From positions 5,332,001-5,396,000 of the forward strand of contig OZ234497.1 in assembly GCA_965153455.1 (NCBI GenBank): a stretch of DNA of 64,000 nucleotides, read 5' to 3'. Positions 23,070 through 36,085 of this stretch are shown one piece after another (the first letter of the stretch is position 1; the number at the start of each line of letters is the position of its first letter). The position numbers and the translations under genes were made by a program. This DNA is from Sphagnum compactum. Lineage: Eukaryota; Bryophyta; Sphagnopsida; Sphagnales. The notes under the pieces are model-generated. The model had not been told where the DNA came from. It worked only from the letters and a program-made list of their open reading frames with translations, and made no database searches.

Positions 23070-26000
23070 AAAACCAAAAATTCTAGTAATGTAAATATGA
23101 AAACTTATATGGGTTGTTATTTTAGGTGCATTATTTGTAATGTCCACACAATTTGGGGTTGTTATTTCGAATGCATAGTTTTAACCTTTTTATTGGTAAA
23201 ATTTTGTTTTAAATGAAATAATTTTGGAGGATTTCAATTGCAAGAAATTAAGCTAAAATAACTTAAACTGTCAAATTTTTAGCCATAAATGTAAAAGGTT
23301 TAATGCAAAGGGACAAGGACGAGGTAAGGTGCACCCTCTTGATTATTATTATTTTTAGGTTGTAAGGAGGCACATTGATTGGTCCATATTACAAAAAAAT
23401 TGAAACATTGAGTAGTCTTGAAAAAGAAATATAGAGGTGTTAAGTATCAAACTTCAACTTTGGGCAAATTTTATGGAATAAAATGTGCTACTTTTAGGAA
23501 TTTGGGGAACACATTGAAAAAATCATTGGAACCATTTTGGAGCATGTGAAAATGTTATTAACATGGTGGGAACATTAACATCTTAAAAAATCAAGCTATT
23601 GAAATGGTGGTCACTTGAACTTTTGAAAGATCATCCAAATCATTCATTATATATGTTGGTTGTTGATGGGTTGGAAGCTAATGTGAACCGAACAATTTTT
23701 TTAAAAAATTATATTGTCATGTGTTGCCATATTGGCACTTATAACTATCATTGTTCACACACATGTAAACCAAATAACACAAACCACCTTAAACAATGCA
23801 TCACATCTAAATCAAATTGTTGCAAATATTGTGAATCACCAAAAAAAATTTGAATCATACATCATAGCCTTATATTCCAAACAAGAAATATTTCAAACTT
23901 AGTTCACACCTAAACTAGTCCCAAGCTAAAACACATTTAATTGCACTAATCCAACTTTGAATAAATACTCATGCAAGATATGAAATGCCCACTTAATTAA
24001 CTTTCTTATAAGATTATTTAATTCTATCAAATTTCAAAGGCCAATGATTTCTAATCAACATAAATGGGCTACCATAAAGATAACATTTGAATAATGAAAC
24101 CACCCAAACAACAAGGCTATTACAACTTTCAATTGATTTCCCCAATTGTTTGGTTCCCACAGTCCACCTACGTCACAAAAAAGATTTTTTAAAAAAACAC
24201 TTCAAAAGGAAACCCTCCTAATATAGCCCTTTAGTGGATTGGTTACCCCAAATAGAAAGGTCCTTGAAAGAAAACACAATCCTCTTCTGTGACCTTTTAT
24301 ATATTTTCTTCCTAACAAATTAACCTAATGTCGATTCCTCTGTTTATTGTCACTAACCACATCTTCAACCAAATACAAATATAATCACATCAAAAGTGTT
24401 TAAGCTTCATACAAAACAACTTTACATCTCTCCATAGTTTTTGTGCCCAACTATAGCATAAGAAGGTTTAACACTTCACTTTATAAGCTTTCGTTTATTT
24501 CTCTTTCCTATTCTCCATCCTTTCTAATCTATTTTTTTATAATCTATCCTTTCCCTGCCCTAATCCTTTTCTTACCTCCTTCTTGTGCTCTCTTCATGCG
24601 TCACAATATAAAATTAACAACGTTTAGTTATATACAAAATTTACAATTTACAACTCCTAGGTCTAATGTTGCATGTTCACTTGCGCTCCACTACGTTCTC
24701 TAGTTTGTACCCTATCATTTTCCGGAAGGTTGTTACAAAAACACACCCCTTTATATTTTGTGTTTGTTTTATTATTGGATCAATTGGCATATGCCACCAC
24801 AAATTTTTGACCATCATCATTAAGTTGAATTAACATGACCCCTAACTTTAAAATACTTTAAATAGTGTGTAGTTAAGAAGGTTTTCCTTATATGAATTGT
24901 CACAAAATGAAAGGTAAGTGAATTAGGTTTTCAACCCTTAGAAGGTGCCATGTTCCTATGCCTCACCTTAAATGTATTCCAAGTCGATATTTCTGAATTG
25001 GGTTAAGAGTTTAACAATGTTACAATGTTATTAAACCTTTTAATAAAAGTTTAATAATAATTACACAAGCCCAAGAAGGTTTGCAATCAACTAACATTCA
25101 ATGGTTGGGGCACCTATGAAATGGTTTTCACCTTGGCCTTTAAACCCCTAATGCACTAGGATAAATCATGTCACCTTAAATATTCCATTTGAATTTGAAG
25201 GAATTGGCACTTGCCAAGATGTAATGTTAGGTTATGTTCATTAAATCAAATCAAACACTTCTTACAAATGATGTGTGGGACCCCTTAGAATCAAGCTAAA
25301 GATAATAGTATTTTTAATATAACATTTGGTGAAGATAACCAAAACCTTATCCATGATTTTTCAAATTTTACAAAGGTGTTCTTCAAACCAAATGGCAAAA
25401 ACTATCATTGATACAAATAACATTTCCATTAGGATCAATCCCCTAGAATGTTGTCTTAACTTTGTCACCTTCTTTCAATGGCAACTAATGGTAACCAAAC
25501 ACAAATCCAAGTGTTAAACACCTTGATTTCCCCAAGGGCATTGAAAATTTCTTTTGATAAAGACATGCCATACTTGTTCAAGTGTATTTATTTTTTCAAC
25601 AAATGTTAGTTTCCACACATATGATGATAAATTCAATTGTCAAAAATAGATCTTTCTTGGTTGGCATTATTGTTATTAAATCATATTCACCCATGGACAA
25701 TTCTACTAACCTAACATCCAACAATTGTATTATTCAAGCTTAAACCAAGGCCCTTTCCACTTCACTAAATTTGAAAGGTCATTTAGAAATTGGATTATCA
25801 TCTTCAAATATGATGTGGATCTCTTATCATTTTACTTGGCCAAATTTGCTCAAAATGAATATAAACATCTAATATAATCTTATAATCAATTTTTTTTGCC
25901 CATTATTAATGAAGTAGTCTTTTTTTAATTACATGTTTAACATGGATAAGAAAAAACCAAAAGGATAAAATTTTGACATCAATTTTGAGGTTAGGTTTTT

Positions 26001-29000
26001 TATTTTTTTGTGTATGGATGTTCTTTTTGGATTTTCTTAAATGTATATGAAAATTTAAAATTTTGATAATTGTTTATAATTTCCCAAATTTTTCGGAAAT
26101 TTTTTAATGCATTATTGAACATATATATATGATGTTGCTAGATTTTATAAATTTGTAAATGGGTTTAACATATAACTATTACTTAATATTGTAAATGGTT
26201 TTTTTTAGTAGGATGTTGATTTGGTGTTGATGTAATTCAAGTTATTGAGGGAACTAACAATATTTGGGTTGCAATGTTATAAATAATAATATGATATTGA
26301 ACTTCACAAATGTTTGGTTTGTAAACTTGTACTGATTTGGTGTCGGTGAAGTGTCGCACCATCGACAAATTCATAAAATATTGTGATACCTTTACCATTT
26401 CGGCAAAACTTGAAATAATTAATTAAATTTGAAATCTTAATTTTGGCACTTGGTTTTTTAATTGAAATTTCTAGTAGGTAATGGTTATATATAATAATAA
26501 ACAGGGTCTTGTCAATGATGTGGAACAATTTAATATGTCTAAAGTGTCTTAGTTTTAAGTCACTATTATGGAATGTCTGTGATTTAAAACTTGATAATTG
26601 AACTTTTGATTTTATTAAAATTTGGCACAAATAATAAATAAAATTTCAAAAGTTCGGCAAAACGAAAATTAAAATTTAACTTAGGTTGAAATGGTAAAGG
26701 TCCTATGGTATTTGAATTCTCATTATAATTTCTGAATGAAAATTACAACAAGTGGAGGTTGTGTTGCATGAATAGTTACCCCACATTGTGTTGTTGGGAT
26801 TGCACATTTATACATTGATTCGGCTATTAGTTCTTTTCAATGGGTAAAGGGGTTTCTTGAATTGTGTGTTTATGGCCAACATCACAGGGAAACATGTGTT
26901 CGTGTGGTGACTTTTCGAAAACATGTTCATACTATTTAATAAGAAACCATGGGTGAAAGGCTATGTGTTTCCCCACATGTACTAATTGTTGTAATGAGCC
27001 CAAAGGTTGTGATTAGTGTGGTTAATGGCCAAACATGAAAAAAACCACAACCCAATTTTGATTACAAAATATGTTTTGCTTAACACCTAAATTGCCCACA
27101 CACAAATATTAAGGTTTAATGGAGGGTAGGTTGTAATTTATGTGGTGTTGTTTATTGTCATTGTTGTAAAACTTGAGTGATGACCAATAAACCCTTGTGA
27201 TGGTGAGATCAAATTGATGATTGGTAGATCATAATCGTTGTTTCCATAGTTGTGCAACCCCAACAACATTTAGCTTTATGGAATGTGTTGGTGAATGCAT
27301 GTGCAACATTTATAGGTTTATGATCGGGACATTTTAACTTATGGGTTAAACCGCAATGTGTTTAACATCTCGTTAGGTTTAACACCATCCCATAGATGCA
27401 ACAACCTTTGGTTTTATTGGGTTTAGGGTGTGGATATCCAAAGTTAAAGTCTAAGCATTCAAGTTAGGGTTAGGATTCACCATAGAAATAACATTTGGTT
27501 CAAATATAGAAAGCAAGTTCATCAATACATTTATTAGGTGGGGGTGAAATTCAAACCACCCATGCCACCTATAACAAATTTATTTTCACACTTGATTTCT
27601 GCACTATTATGGGACATGAAAGATGCGTATGATGTTTCCAAGGGACCCTACCGATATTTGAGAGTTTGACACATGGTGTGATATGCAACAATTATAAAAT
27701 CCCTAGTTGTTTATTCTTTTCCTAAATTGGAGAGGTTTATTTTAACATTTAAAGGGGCTATCTATGGATGATTACCATGAATTTTGTCAAGTTTATGAAG
27801 TTGAAATTAAAGATTAGCGCCACTATTGGTTGCCCAACTACTTTTTTATTACACAAGGATGAACTTCTTCATCTACTAGTGTAGTTACATCAAGTAGGCA
27901 TTCCTTAGTTAGAACCACATCTCCTTCCATGTTAATTGTCATTCCTAACATTTTTTCCATGAGTGGACAAGGGGTTTTGTTTGCTTTCAACCTTGTTACA
28001 TAGCTTTTAAAAGAATTACAAACCAACCATTAAAGAGTCAAGACCGAAAAACTTCACACCTCACAAACATTTCATGATAGACCCATGAGAGTTTGTAAAA
28101 AACATATGCTCAAATGTCGACAATTGATCAATAAGACTCAAGGAATCACATAAGCCTAAAAATTTGAATTTTGGTATGGCATCTTGGACAAAGATTTCAA
28201 GTGATGTGTGCAAGACATTGTGTTGGGTTTAAGGATTGCTTCTTAAAGATAAATGGTTACTCCTTGAACACATGTAATCACTCCTTGGACAAGGATGACC
28301 ACAATTTGATTATGTTCCTTATAAAGAAGGAATCATTCGTTGGATGGAGATGATTGAAATTTAGATGCACTTGTAAATAAACGATGGTCATTCAGTATCA
28401 TCACAATGATGTTACAAATGATTTGAAAGATATATGCATTGTTATATTAATGTCCAAAACTATCCAAATTAATAGAATCACACACATAAAAACATGCACA
28501 AAATAAAGCATAAACCCCCAATAATTACAAAAATTAAACCCCAGTCACATTAAACTAAATTCTAACAACAAATAACAACTAAAAAAACTAATATTTTGGA
28601 ATAAGCACTTGACAATAAACCAAAATGCGATTTGTAATCATTCAATATTGTATAAAAATGTTTAAATGTTGGCCATTTGAATGCATGATGCCAACAATGA
28701 ACTCACTAAATGTTTTGAACAATGTTTTTTTTTCAAATTCCTCAAGTAGGTGCATTGGCTAGGATTTTCAACATTAATTAGCAGTAAATGGCGACTGTTG
28801 TGGTGGACTAGTAGATCTTTTTTGGAATCTTGCCTAGTTCTGACGACCTACAAGAACACATTGTGTAAATCTAATTATTTTTAAGTTTTTTTTGTCAAGA
28901 TATGGCAAATTGTTATTAAAAAACCTCAAAAATATCTTTGTTGGATTCACCTACCCTTTTTTTGTTGTTGTTAGGTTTCAAAAATTCGCCAAAAAAAAAA

Positions 29001-29650
29001 AACATTGATTTTGAATATGATAATAAAAGGGTGGTGGAAGGCAGACGATGTTTATGTTGTAGAAATCTATTCGGACTATTTTGCCTTGTAAGATTGTACA
29101 AATAATTACAATCAAAGTCAACTAAATGTTAGATTGGGAAAATAGATATTTACACAATATTAATGATTGTGAAAATATAACAATATTTCAAAAAATAAGA
29201 TTTATAATGAATACAATATTTCAATATTTTATAGTTAATGTAGCCATCCATTTACGTAAAATCTTGAAACCCCAAGTTCCCAACAACATACCATTTTATG
29301 TCATGACTTATCCCAACCTTTGATCCTTGAGATCCCAACCATTTGGCAAACCTGTATCTAGACTAATGACCCCCCTTTCCCACACAAATCTACACCTCAC
29401 AAATGATTTGATCCAATAAGTGTGATTCTTAGACACTAAAACTCAAAGAACTCATTTTTTGGGGAATATCCTTTAGCCACTATCAATTTCTTCATTTATT
29501 TTTCTTCAAAATAAATTTAGAACTAGGAATAAAGCAATTTCTAATTGTTCATCGAAATAAGCTTTTGAGATCATAGCTATAAGGGCAAAAGAGAAATACT
29601 TACCTCATACAACTTAATTGGCAAAAACTTCGGTGCCATTGTTCTTCTTC
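23070..29650. other. AT-rich gene desert
   Basis: No gene, RNA gene or complete mobile element is recognised over 6.5 kb. Open frames are short (none over about 108 codons) and match no family I know. The minus frame at 27,838-28,026 (reading ECLLDVTTLVDEEVHPCVIK) is protein-like and could be a transposon remnant, but it stays unassigned. Confidence 0.55.
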
Positions 29651-29829
29651 ATGTATAAACTGACACAACAAAGCAATCAAACAAAGGAATCAATCCCTAA
29701 TCCAAGAAGCTGGTTGTTGAAATAGGTCATTCTATTCCACCTATTCTGCACACAATTTTGTGGGCCTTTTGGCCTGAGGATTCTGGGAGTGATATCTGCA
29801 TAAGCAGGCAGCCAATTAATGCTCAGTTC

Positions 29830-30060
29830 ATCAATGATCCACCATCCTAAGAATGGAAGAATATTCCCATGTGAAACTCTATTCCAAAATGATACATCAT
29901 CCCCTCTGAGAATCAATGAATGGGTCCCATGTATAACTCTACTACTCCAATGATCTATCATCATCCCCTCTGAGAATCAAAGAATGGGTCCCGTGTAACT
30001 CACTTCATCAATGATCCATCAGCCTCTCAAAGAATCCAAAGAATGGGTCCCACCAACAAA
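29830..30060 (+). repeat. Imperfect tandem repeats around an AGAATGGGTCCC word
   Basis: The pattern CCCCTCTGAGAATCAA(A/T)GAATGGGTCCC occurs near 29,895 and 29,965, with further worn copies at 29,845 and 30,025, each followed by TGTAACTC or TCAATGATCCATCA-like words. Spacing is about 65-75 bp. Confidence 0.7.
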
Positions 30061-30654
30061 TCTCCCCCGAAATCAAAAGGGTTGGGTTTGAAAAGAAGGA
30101 AGGAGAGGCACTTTAGTCAAGGAAGTGATGAAGGACAGGGCAGCGATTATCAGATCTTTGAGCGTGACTTTTTTTTGTCTTTTTCCTCCTTGATCAGAAG
30201 AACCTCAAGGATGACAAGTCCTCATCTCTCCCACATGGATTTTAAGTTGTCCAGAAGATACAGTCTGGATATTTGTAGCTTGGTAATAGCAAAAAGTTTG
30301 TCCTTTCCTGCATGAATTTAGTCAAGATATGGTCTGGATATTTTTAGTCTATTAATGGCAAAGAAAAAAGTAAATGCAGCTCTAAATCTTGTCAATGAGT
30401 GGGTTTGAAATGGACAAGTAACATTGGGTTGCCAATTGCTTCTTTTCAAAAGAAAGAAGAAGAGAACAAGAAATTTGGAATTTAACCAAGAATGCCATAT
30501 TTTTTGCTTTGCCTTTTTTACCCACTTGACCTGCCAGTCTGCAAGAGATGGAAACAATTTCTGAGCAATGGGAGTCAGCAAAATGGAAGGAGGGCATCTA
30601 TCTTGGAGTAAAACTTCACTGCACTGCATGCTGAAGAAGAGGGCAAATGAATTT

Positions 30655-30855
30655 AACATCAAAGATGCCAGCAAAACTACTGAATTTGCAACACTTTCAT
30701 AGAAATTTATTGTCAAAGATGCCAGCAAAACCACTGAAATTGCAACACTTTCAGAGGAATCTAGTGTCAAAGATGCCAACAAAACTACTGAAATCACAAC
30801 ACTTTCAATAGGATTTTAGTGTCAAAGATGCCAGCAAAACTACTGAATTTGCAGA
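30655..30855 (+). repeat. 54-bp tandem repeat, 3.7 copies
   Basis: AAAGATGCCAGCAAAACTAC begins at 30,661, 30,715, 30,769 and 30,823. Period 54 is divisible by three, so all frames stay open through it. That explains the long minus-strand frame over this spot, which is not a gene. Confidence 0.92.
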
Positions 30856-30859
30856 TCAT

Positions 30860-31770
30860 TCCTAGGTTCCAAAGAGATGAAGTAGGATGTTTACCTCACC
30901 CAACTGGTTGCATGAAACAGAAACTCCATTGCACTCTGAGAATACATGACATAACACCAGGATGAAAGATAATATGGGACCATGATGAAACATCTTGGAG
31001 AGACACCAAAGGAAGGAATCAGAAAGACATGAATTATTGCAAATGCCTTTATATATAGTATGAACATTGATAAATCGTACAACAGGTTTGCAAGACACTT
31101 AGCAGGGACCAAAATAACACTAGCAAATGCAACTATGCAATAGCAATTATAATAAATCTAGTTTATCATTGGCGGCAAAATTGACAAGCACACATAGCAC
31201 ACTCTTTGAGTAAGCAAATTTTAGCAATACAGCCTTTGAGCGTCTCATAATTTTGGACTTGATAGACCAAAATCACTACTTACACTCCTCAATGTGAACT
31301 TCACCACAGTTTAGACTAAGGTAGCAGAAGGATGCTTTCAAATTCCAGCTTAAGAAAAATTGAGTTGAATTTTTATTTAACTACTCTAATTTCCACAGTG
31401 CCCTCTACTGACATGACATCCTAGCTCAGTTAAAATCCAGTTAATGGCTCAAATGTCCACACAGCCATCAAATTGTCTTGCTTGCCTGTACACTAGATTT
31501 CTTGAGGTTGGAGCGCCCATTGCCCCTTGCTATTTCCATCACGTTGTAAAATACACAGTCTTCCTCAGTCATGAAGATACTGCATCCAGGGCATTGGTTT
31601 TTTGTTACATGAGAAATCAACTTCCAGATAGTCCTGTCAAAATGGGACACCATCATGCATTTAAGGGTTCTTCACAGAGCCCTCACTCGTACACGATCTA
31701 GGTTGGAAGCCAGTGACCACTTTTGATATGTTGCTGCAACTGTCCACTTAAAGAGAGAGAGTGTTACTGA
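30860..31770 (-). other. Region downstream of LUX, likely 3' UTR and spacer
   Basis: On the minus strand this follows the LUX stop codon. No coding block is recognised. The transcript end cannot be fixed by eye. Confidence 0.4.
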
Positions 31771-31772
31771 AA

Positions 31773-33770
31773 TCAGTGAGAGCTTGTTGGGAACAAAGTG
31801 AGAATATGCTGAGGGGGCGAACTCGGTTGATTGTGGTTGTGATTGTAGTTATGGCTGTGATTCTGATGATTTCTGTTGTCCATCATGTGCTCTCTGTGGT
31901 CACCTTGAGGAGACTGCTGTGGCAAACCCCTTCCAACAGCACTGTAAGGATATTGCTCATATCCCCCATAGTGACCTGGGCCCATTGGATATGGTGCTAT
32001 TGCTGTGTAAGGAATGGGAACATTTGGTGATGCGAATGGTGAAGGGCCTACATCATCCCTGTGGTTAGGCATGTAATGTGGGCCACTGAGATTGGGGGGT
32101 ATTGGAGTAGAAGCAAACAGATGGTCAGATGCTGAAGGACCTTCTGATGAAAGTCCCTGCATCCGTTTCAAATACAATCTATACTTCTGCAAATGAGAGG
32201 CAACATTCTCCCTTGTCAAACCCTCTACATTCATAAGCTGCATGATGGTTTTTGGCACTGCATTCTTGATGCCTAGGTGTCCCACTGCATCCACAAAGCG
32301 CTTGTGCAGCTGTGGAGTCCACACTAGCCGTGGCCTTTTCAGTGTTCGGGCGTTAGGCTCTTCACCACTATTCTCTGGGCCCCCTGCAGAATCATCATCC
32401 TCTGATTCAGAATCCCCTCTCTTGTGAACATTCTTGGATGTGCCTCCGCCCTTGTTACTATCATCACCCATGGCACCATATGAGTTTTCAGGCCGTCTCT
32501 CATATGGTGAACCCCCTGGATATGACATCATATAGGGAAGAGAACCTTGATCCAATCGTTCATCCCCTGGGTTGAAGCTGGTCTCATCACTCCCCCCTAT
32601 ATAGTTCCCTGGAGCAGCAAGCCCAGCTCTTGCTACTGAGTAAGGTCCTGAGGGATGAGATGATGGACCTTGCTGGTTTGCACCTCCTCCTATTACTCTT
32701 TCTGCCTCATCGCCACTTCTAATACCCCCATTTCCACCAACAGGCCTGCCGCTTCCGCCACCGCCATCTCCCACCCGAGCATCACCCACATAACTGTGTC
32801 CACCTGCAAAAAACACTGAATCAGAGTTCTCTTCCTGCATTGCATAGCCATGCAAAGATTAGAGAGTTGACAAAATAAAGCACTAAACAGTCAGGTAAAA
32901 CCAATGTGCATTGCGATCTGTAGTACTCTGCAGTCATTGGACTGTTCTGTTAGCACAACCATCTTTGTCTCTCTCACAATGATATCATTTGTGCACAGGT
33001 AAAAAAGCTCATGATGCAATTTGTCTATTATGTCTGCAACACCCCTGTTCCAACAGCTGCAAAAGAGCTGGGTGGTGACAAATGATTGCAGCAATGTTTC
33101 AGGATCATTGTCCATTCCATTCGAACATGAAAAGAGCATTTAGATCCATCCTGTACATGTGCAGGGAGAACAACACATCTAACTTGGAACCTAAACCAAT
33201 GCAGCAGACAAGATGTTTGTTCTTTCATGACCCCACCACACACAATTGCCGACCCTTCCCCACTTCAAAGCTCTCATTTCAAGCAATAGGTCAAAGGACA
33301 CTGGATGACAGAAGCACAGGAAAAAAAAAAAAGACAACAAAGTGAAGAACATGGAAGAAGCAAGAAGCTAGGGATGGTGTTCCTGGAACACAGAGACACA
33401 GAGAGAGACAGAGACAGAGGGGGAGAGATGACCTAGATCCTGAAACATGAGCTCGGGCTTTTCTGGCAATGGGAGAGGAGAGCTAGAGAGGTGTGTGTGT
33501 GCTTCAAACAATACCTCTATTCTCATGCCCTTGGAAGGAAGGGAAGGAATCAAAGGAAGTGATTGGTGCCTTGTGGTTCCTGAGGTTGAGGAGAGTGGCT
33601 CGAGATCCGCGTTGGACATCCACGGCCGTCTTGGCAGGCTCATGCTTGATGCTGAAGGCAGAGGCAAGCGCAGGGGAGATGAGAGAATGAGAGAGTGGCG
33701 TGAGCTCCTCGTCGGTTGGCAATCCGTTCTCCCACTCCGATACATGAGCATCATCTTCCTTCACCATCAT
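31773..33770 (-). CDS. LUX: LUX ARRHYTHMO/PCL1-type GARP transcription factor
   Basis: Exon 1 (33770 down to about 33515) starts ATGATGGTG and encodes the conserved N-terminal block with [16 protein letters not shown] and SALASAFSI-like residues. Arabidopsis LUX has EWEIGLPNGDDLTPLS at the same place. Exon 2 (about 32834 down to 31773) carries the GARP/Myb-like domain near 32,330-32,160, with [20 protein letters not shown] and the SHLQKYR signature, followed by a His/Asn-rich C-terminus ending LTLFPTSSH. The family binds GATWCG-type sites and forms the evening complex with ELF3 and ELF4. The splice is not fully resolved: the only donor in exon 1 (GAG, then GTATTG, 33515/33514) leaves phase 1. 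The good acceptor ATGCAG at 32835 needs phase 0. The phase-matching acceptor GGAAG (exon from 32830) is weaker. A missing small exon is possible. Family assignment is secure. Confidence 0.9.
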
Positions 33771-34126
33771 CTATCCTCCTCCCTTCCCCTCCTCCCTCGC
33801 ACACCCGACTATCTCTTGTACGCATGCATACAGTCGCAGATAGAACACAACACAACACAACACAACACAACCGACAGACAGACTCTAGTTTTTCTCTCAC
33901 TCCATTCTAACCTGCTTCGCCTCCTCTTGTGTACCTGCTACTCATTTGTCACAGCACCTATCTCCTTGTTCTTTTTGTACAGGTGAAGGTTCTCTCCTCC
34001 AAAGAAGCTCCAAACATCAGCTGTCCATGACCACGCTACTACTAACAACACGGAAATCTCCTTCAAAGAAAGATCAGAAGCAGAAGAAGAAGAAGAAGAA
34101 GAAGAAGAAGCCGTCGAAGTCTTGTT

Positions 34127-34167
<41 letters not shown>

Positions 34168-34250
34168 TCGCGCACATGAACGTGTACTGCGCACATGAAC
34201 GCGCACGCCCTCGTCTCCGCTGAAGACCACGGCGCAAATCGCTTGCGTAC
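33771..34250 (-). promoter_or_regulatory. Likely 5' leader and promoter of LUX
   Basis: Upstream of the LUX start codon lie an (ACAAC)n run at 33,847-33,870, a (GAA)n run at about 34,080-34,110 and a pure (CT)n run of 34 bases at 34,131-34,164 (GA on the LUX strand). Such simple tracts are usual in plant leaders. Composition turns AT-rich beyond 34,300. Confidence 0.5.
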
Positions 34251-34339
34251 GCCCGCTGCGCCGGCGAAGCTTGAAAAGAGAAAATCCTATTTCGGCCCCC
34301 TTTTTTTTTTCAGGAAATAACCTAAAATTTGAAAAATAA

Positions 34340-34860
34340 AACTGACCCCCTTTCACTCAATTCTTAACTAAACTTCTTTTTAACTTTAATTAATTTTCTT
34401 AATTCCTCAATTACCTTCTTAATCCTGTTCTAACATTTAAATAAGAATTCTTTTTTTTATTTCATTTTCACTTTCTCCTTTAGATCTCATCCATCCATCC
34501 ATCCATCCATCACCATACCCCAAGGTGATCACATCCTGCTTGAGAAAATTGAAGAAAAATAACAATAAAAAAATGGGGGAAAATTTTAGTGAAAACAAAA
34601 AAAAGACCCTCTTTAATTAAATTTTAAAGTAAACTTCTTTAACTTCAATTAATTTTTTTAAAATCCTCAATTAACCTTCTTAATTCTTTTCTTAATCATT
34701 TTCTAACATTTAAATAAAACTTCTTTTTTTTTCATTTTCATTTTCACTTTCTCCTTTAGATTTCATCCATCCATCACCAAAGGCAAGGTGATCACATCCT
34801 TCTTGGAAAAGAGAAAAGAAGAAAAATAACAATAAAAAAAGGGGAATTGTTTTGTTTTTA
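34340..34860 (+). repeat. Direct duplication of a 270-bp AT-rich block
   Basis: The order AACTTTAATTAATTTTC, CCTCAATTA, TCTAACATTTAAATAA, TTTCATTTTCACTTTCTCCT, TTAGAT(C/T)TCATCCATCCAT and AAGGTGATCACATCCT occurs twice, about 273 bp apart (34,385-34,530 and 34,640-34,800). The first copy has a longer CATC run than the second. Confidence 0.85.
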
Positions 34861-34914
34861 AAAAAAAAAGAAAAATATAAAAAAGCGGATGAAAACATCC
34901 TCCAACTTCCAAGG

Positions 34915-35240
34915 AGAAAAAAAAAAAAAAAAAAAAAAAAACTGAAAAGAAAAATGCAAAAGAAAACAGAGAAAAGTAAAAGAAGGAACAACAACCTTGG
35001 CATGACCTCAACACCTTCTTCTTCTTCTTCTTCTTCTTCACAGTTTGTATTTTCTTCTCCTCCTCCTCTTCAGAGCTTGTATACACAGCTTGGGTTTTCT
35101 TCTTCTTCTTCTCCTCCTCTTCAGAGCTTGTATACACAGCTTGGATTTTCTTCTTCTTCTTCTTCTTCTTCTCCTCCTCCTCATCTTCTTCTTCTTCTTC
35201 TTCTTCTTCTTCTTCACAGCTTGTGTGTGTGTAAACAGTA
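34915..35240 (+). repeat. Poly-A run and (CTT)n/(CTC)n pyrimidine tracts
   Basis: An A run at 34,917-34,940 is followed by three CTT/CTC tracts separated by two copies of CAGAGCTTGTATACACAGCT (near 35,072 and 35,123). The long open frames on both strands here (poly-Leu, poly-Ser, poly-Lys) are by-products of this simple sequence. Confidence 0.9.
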
Positions 35241-35259
35241 AAAACCTTACAGAAAGAAA

Positions 35260-36085
35260 AGATTGCTTGTTTTTGTAGCTTTCTTCTTCACCTTCCATTG
35301 CAAGAAATATATTACCAAACTTTTTGTGTTTTTCCCTTCCTTTGACTCTCTTGTTCTCTCTTGTTTCTCTCTTTACACTTTCTTCGTGCACCTACGTGGT
35401 GCTGATATGACACATGATGACAAAAATTGCTACATGTTTTCTCTCTTTCCGTTTTCTCCATGCACAGACTTGGTGATGATACATGGGACAAAATTGCTGC
35501 GGAGAAGGATAAAGAGAGGTCGTGAAGCAAAATCACCTTCATGCAAACAGACAAACTTGAGAAATGTTTCAATTGTAGAGAAGGTTTGGGATATTCGTTA
35601 ATCACTTTGCAACCATGTTCCATTTGTCACTTGATGATCTTCACAAGAAAAAATATGCATCATCCTTTCAAAAGAAATGGTTCAATGTTGACACATGTAC
35701 AAAGAGAAATTGGAGCTTGGCTGATAGAAGAAGGGGGGATGCATGGGAGAATTCAGAGATGCAAAATTCTTCTACTCAGTTGCCAACAATAGTCAAGAAG
35801 CAAAAAGCCTTAATGAGTCAGAAGATGAGCAGGTAAAAACACAAGTATCCATTTGCATCACTTTCTCTCTGCAAGCACAACTCGGGAGAATCTAAGCCAC
35901 TTTGCAAGCAGAAAGCATTGAATTCTTAGCAAAAGTGACGTTTCTCCATCAGGAACATGTTTAGATGTTTCTGGATATCATAATGGAATAGAAACAGGTC
36001 CAACAATCAAGAACAAGCAAATGAACTGAAATTGTAGAGGCCATGGAGAAAAGAACACAAATCGATGAGAGCATAACAGCCGGCA
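35260..36085 (+). other. Spacer with one unassigned frame
   Basis: A 73-codon plus frame at 35,615-35,836 runs over a good donor-like site (GAGCAG, then GTAAAAAC, near 35,831). It reads as a basic, Gln/Ser-rich protein with no known motif. Together with the pyrimidine-rich leader just upstream it could be a short transcript on the plus strand. This is weak evidence. Confidence 0.25.

Noticed and set aside
26690-26750. Fourth SINE-like head (GAAATGGTAAAGG and GAATTCTC words)
   Set aside because: The B box is poor and there is no CCTA-rich tail, so it does not fit the layout of the other three.
30318-30797. 159-codon minus-strand frame with a repeated SVVLLASL motif
   Set aside because: The 54-bp tandem repeat is divisible by three and keeps a frame open by itself; no start context, splice signal or family match supports a gene.
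33368-33754. 128-codon minus-strand frame at the LUX locus
   Set aside because: It is another frame of LUX exon 1. The frame with the EWENGLP block is the one that matches the family.
34710-35391. Long frames on both strands with poly-Phe, poly-Lys, poly-Leu and poly-Arg
   Set aside because: They are translations of homopolymer and CTT/CTC tracts.
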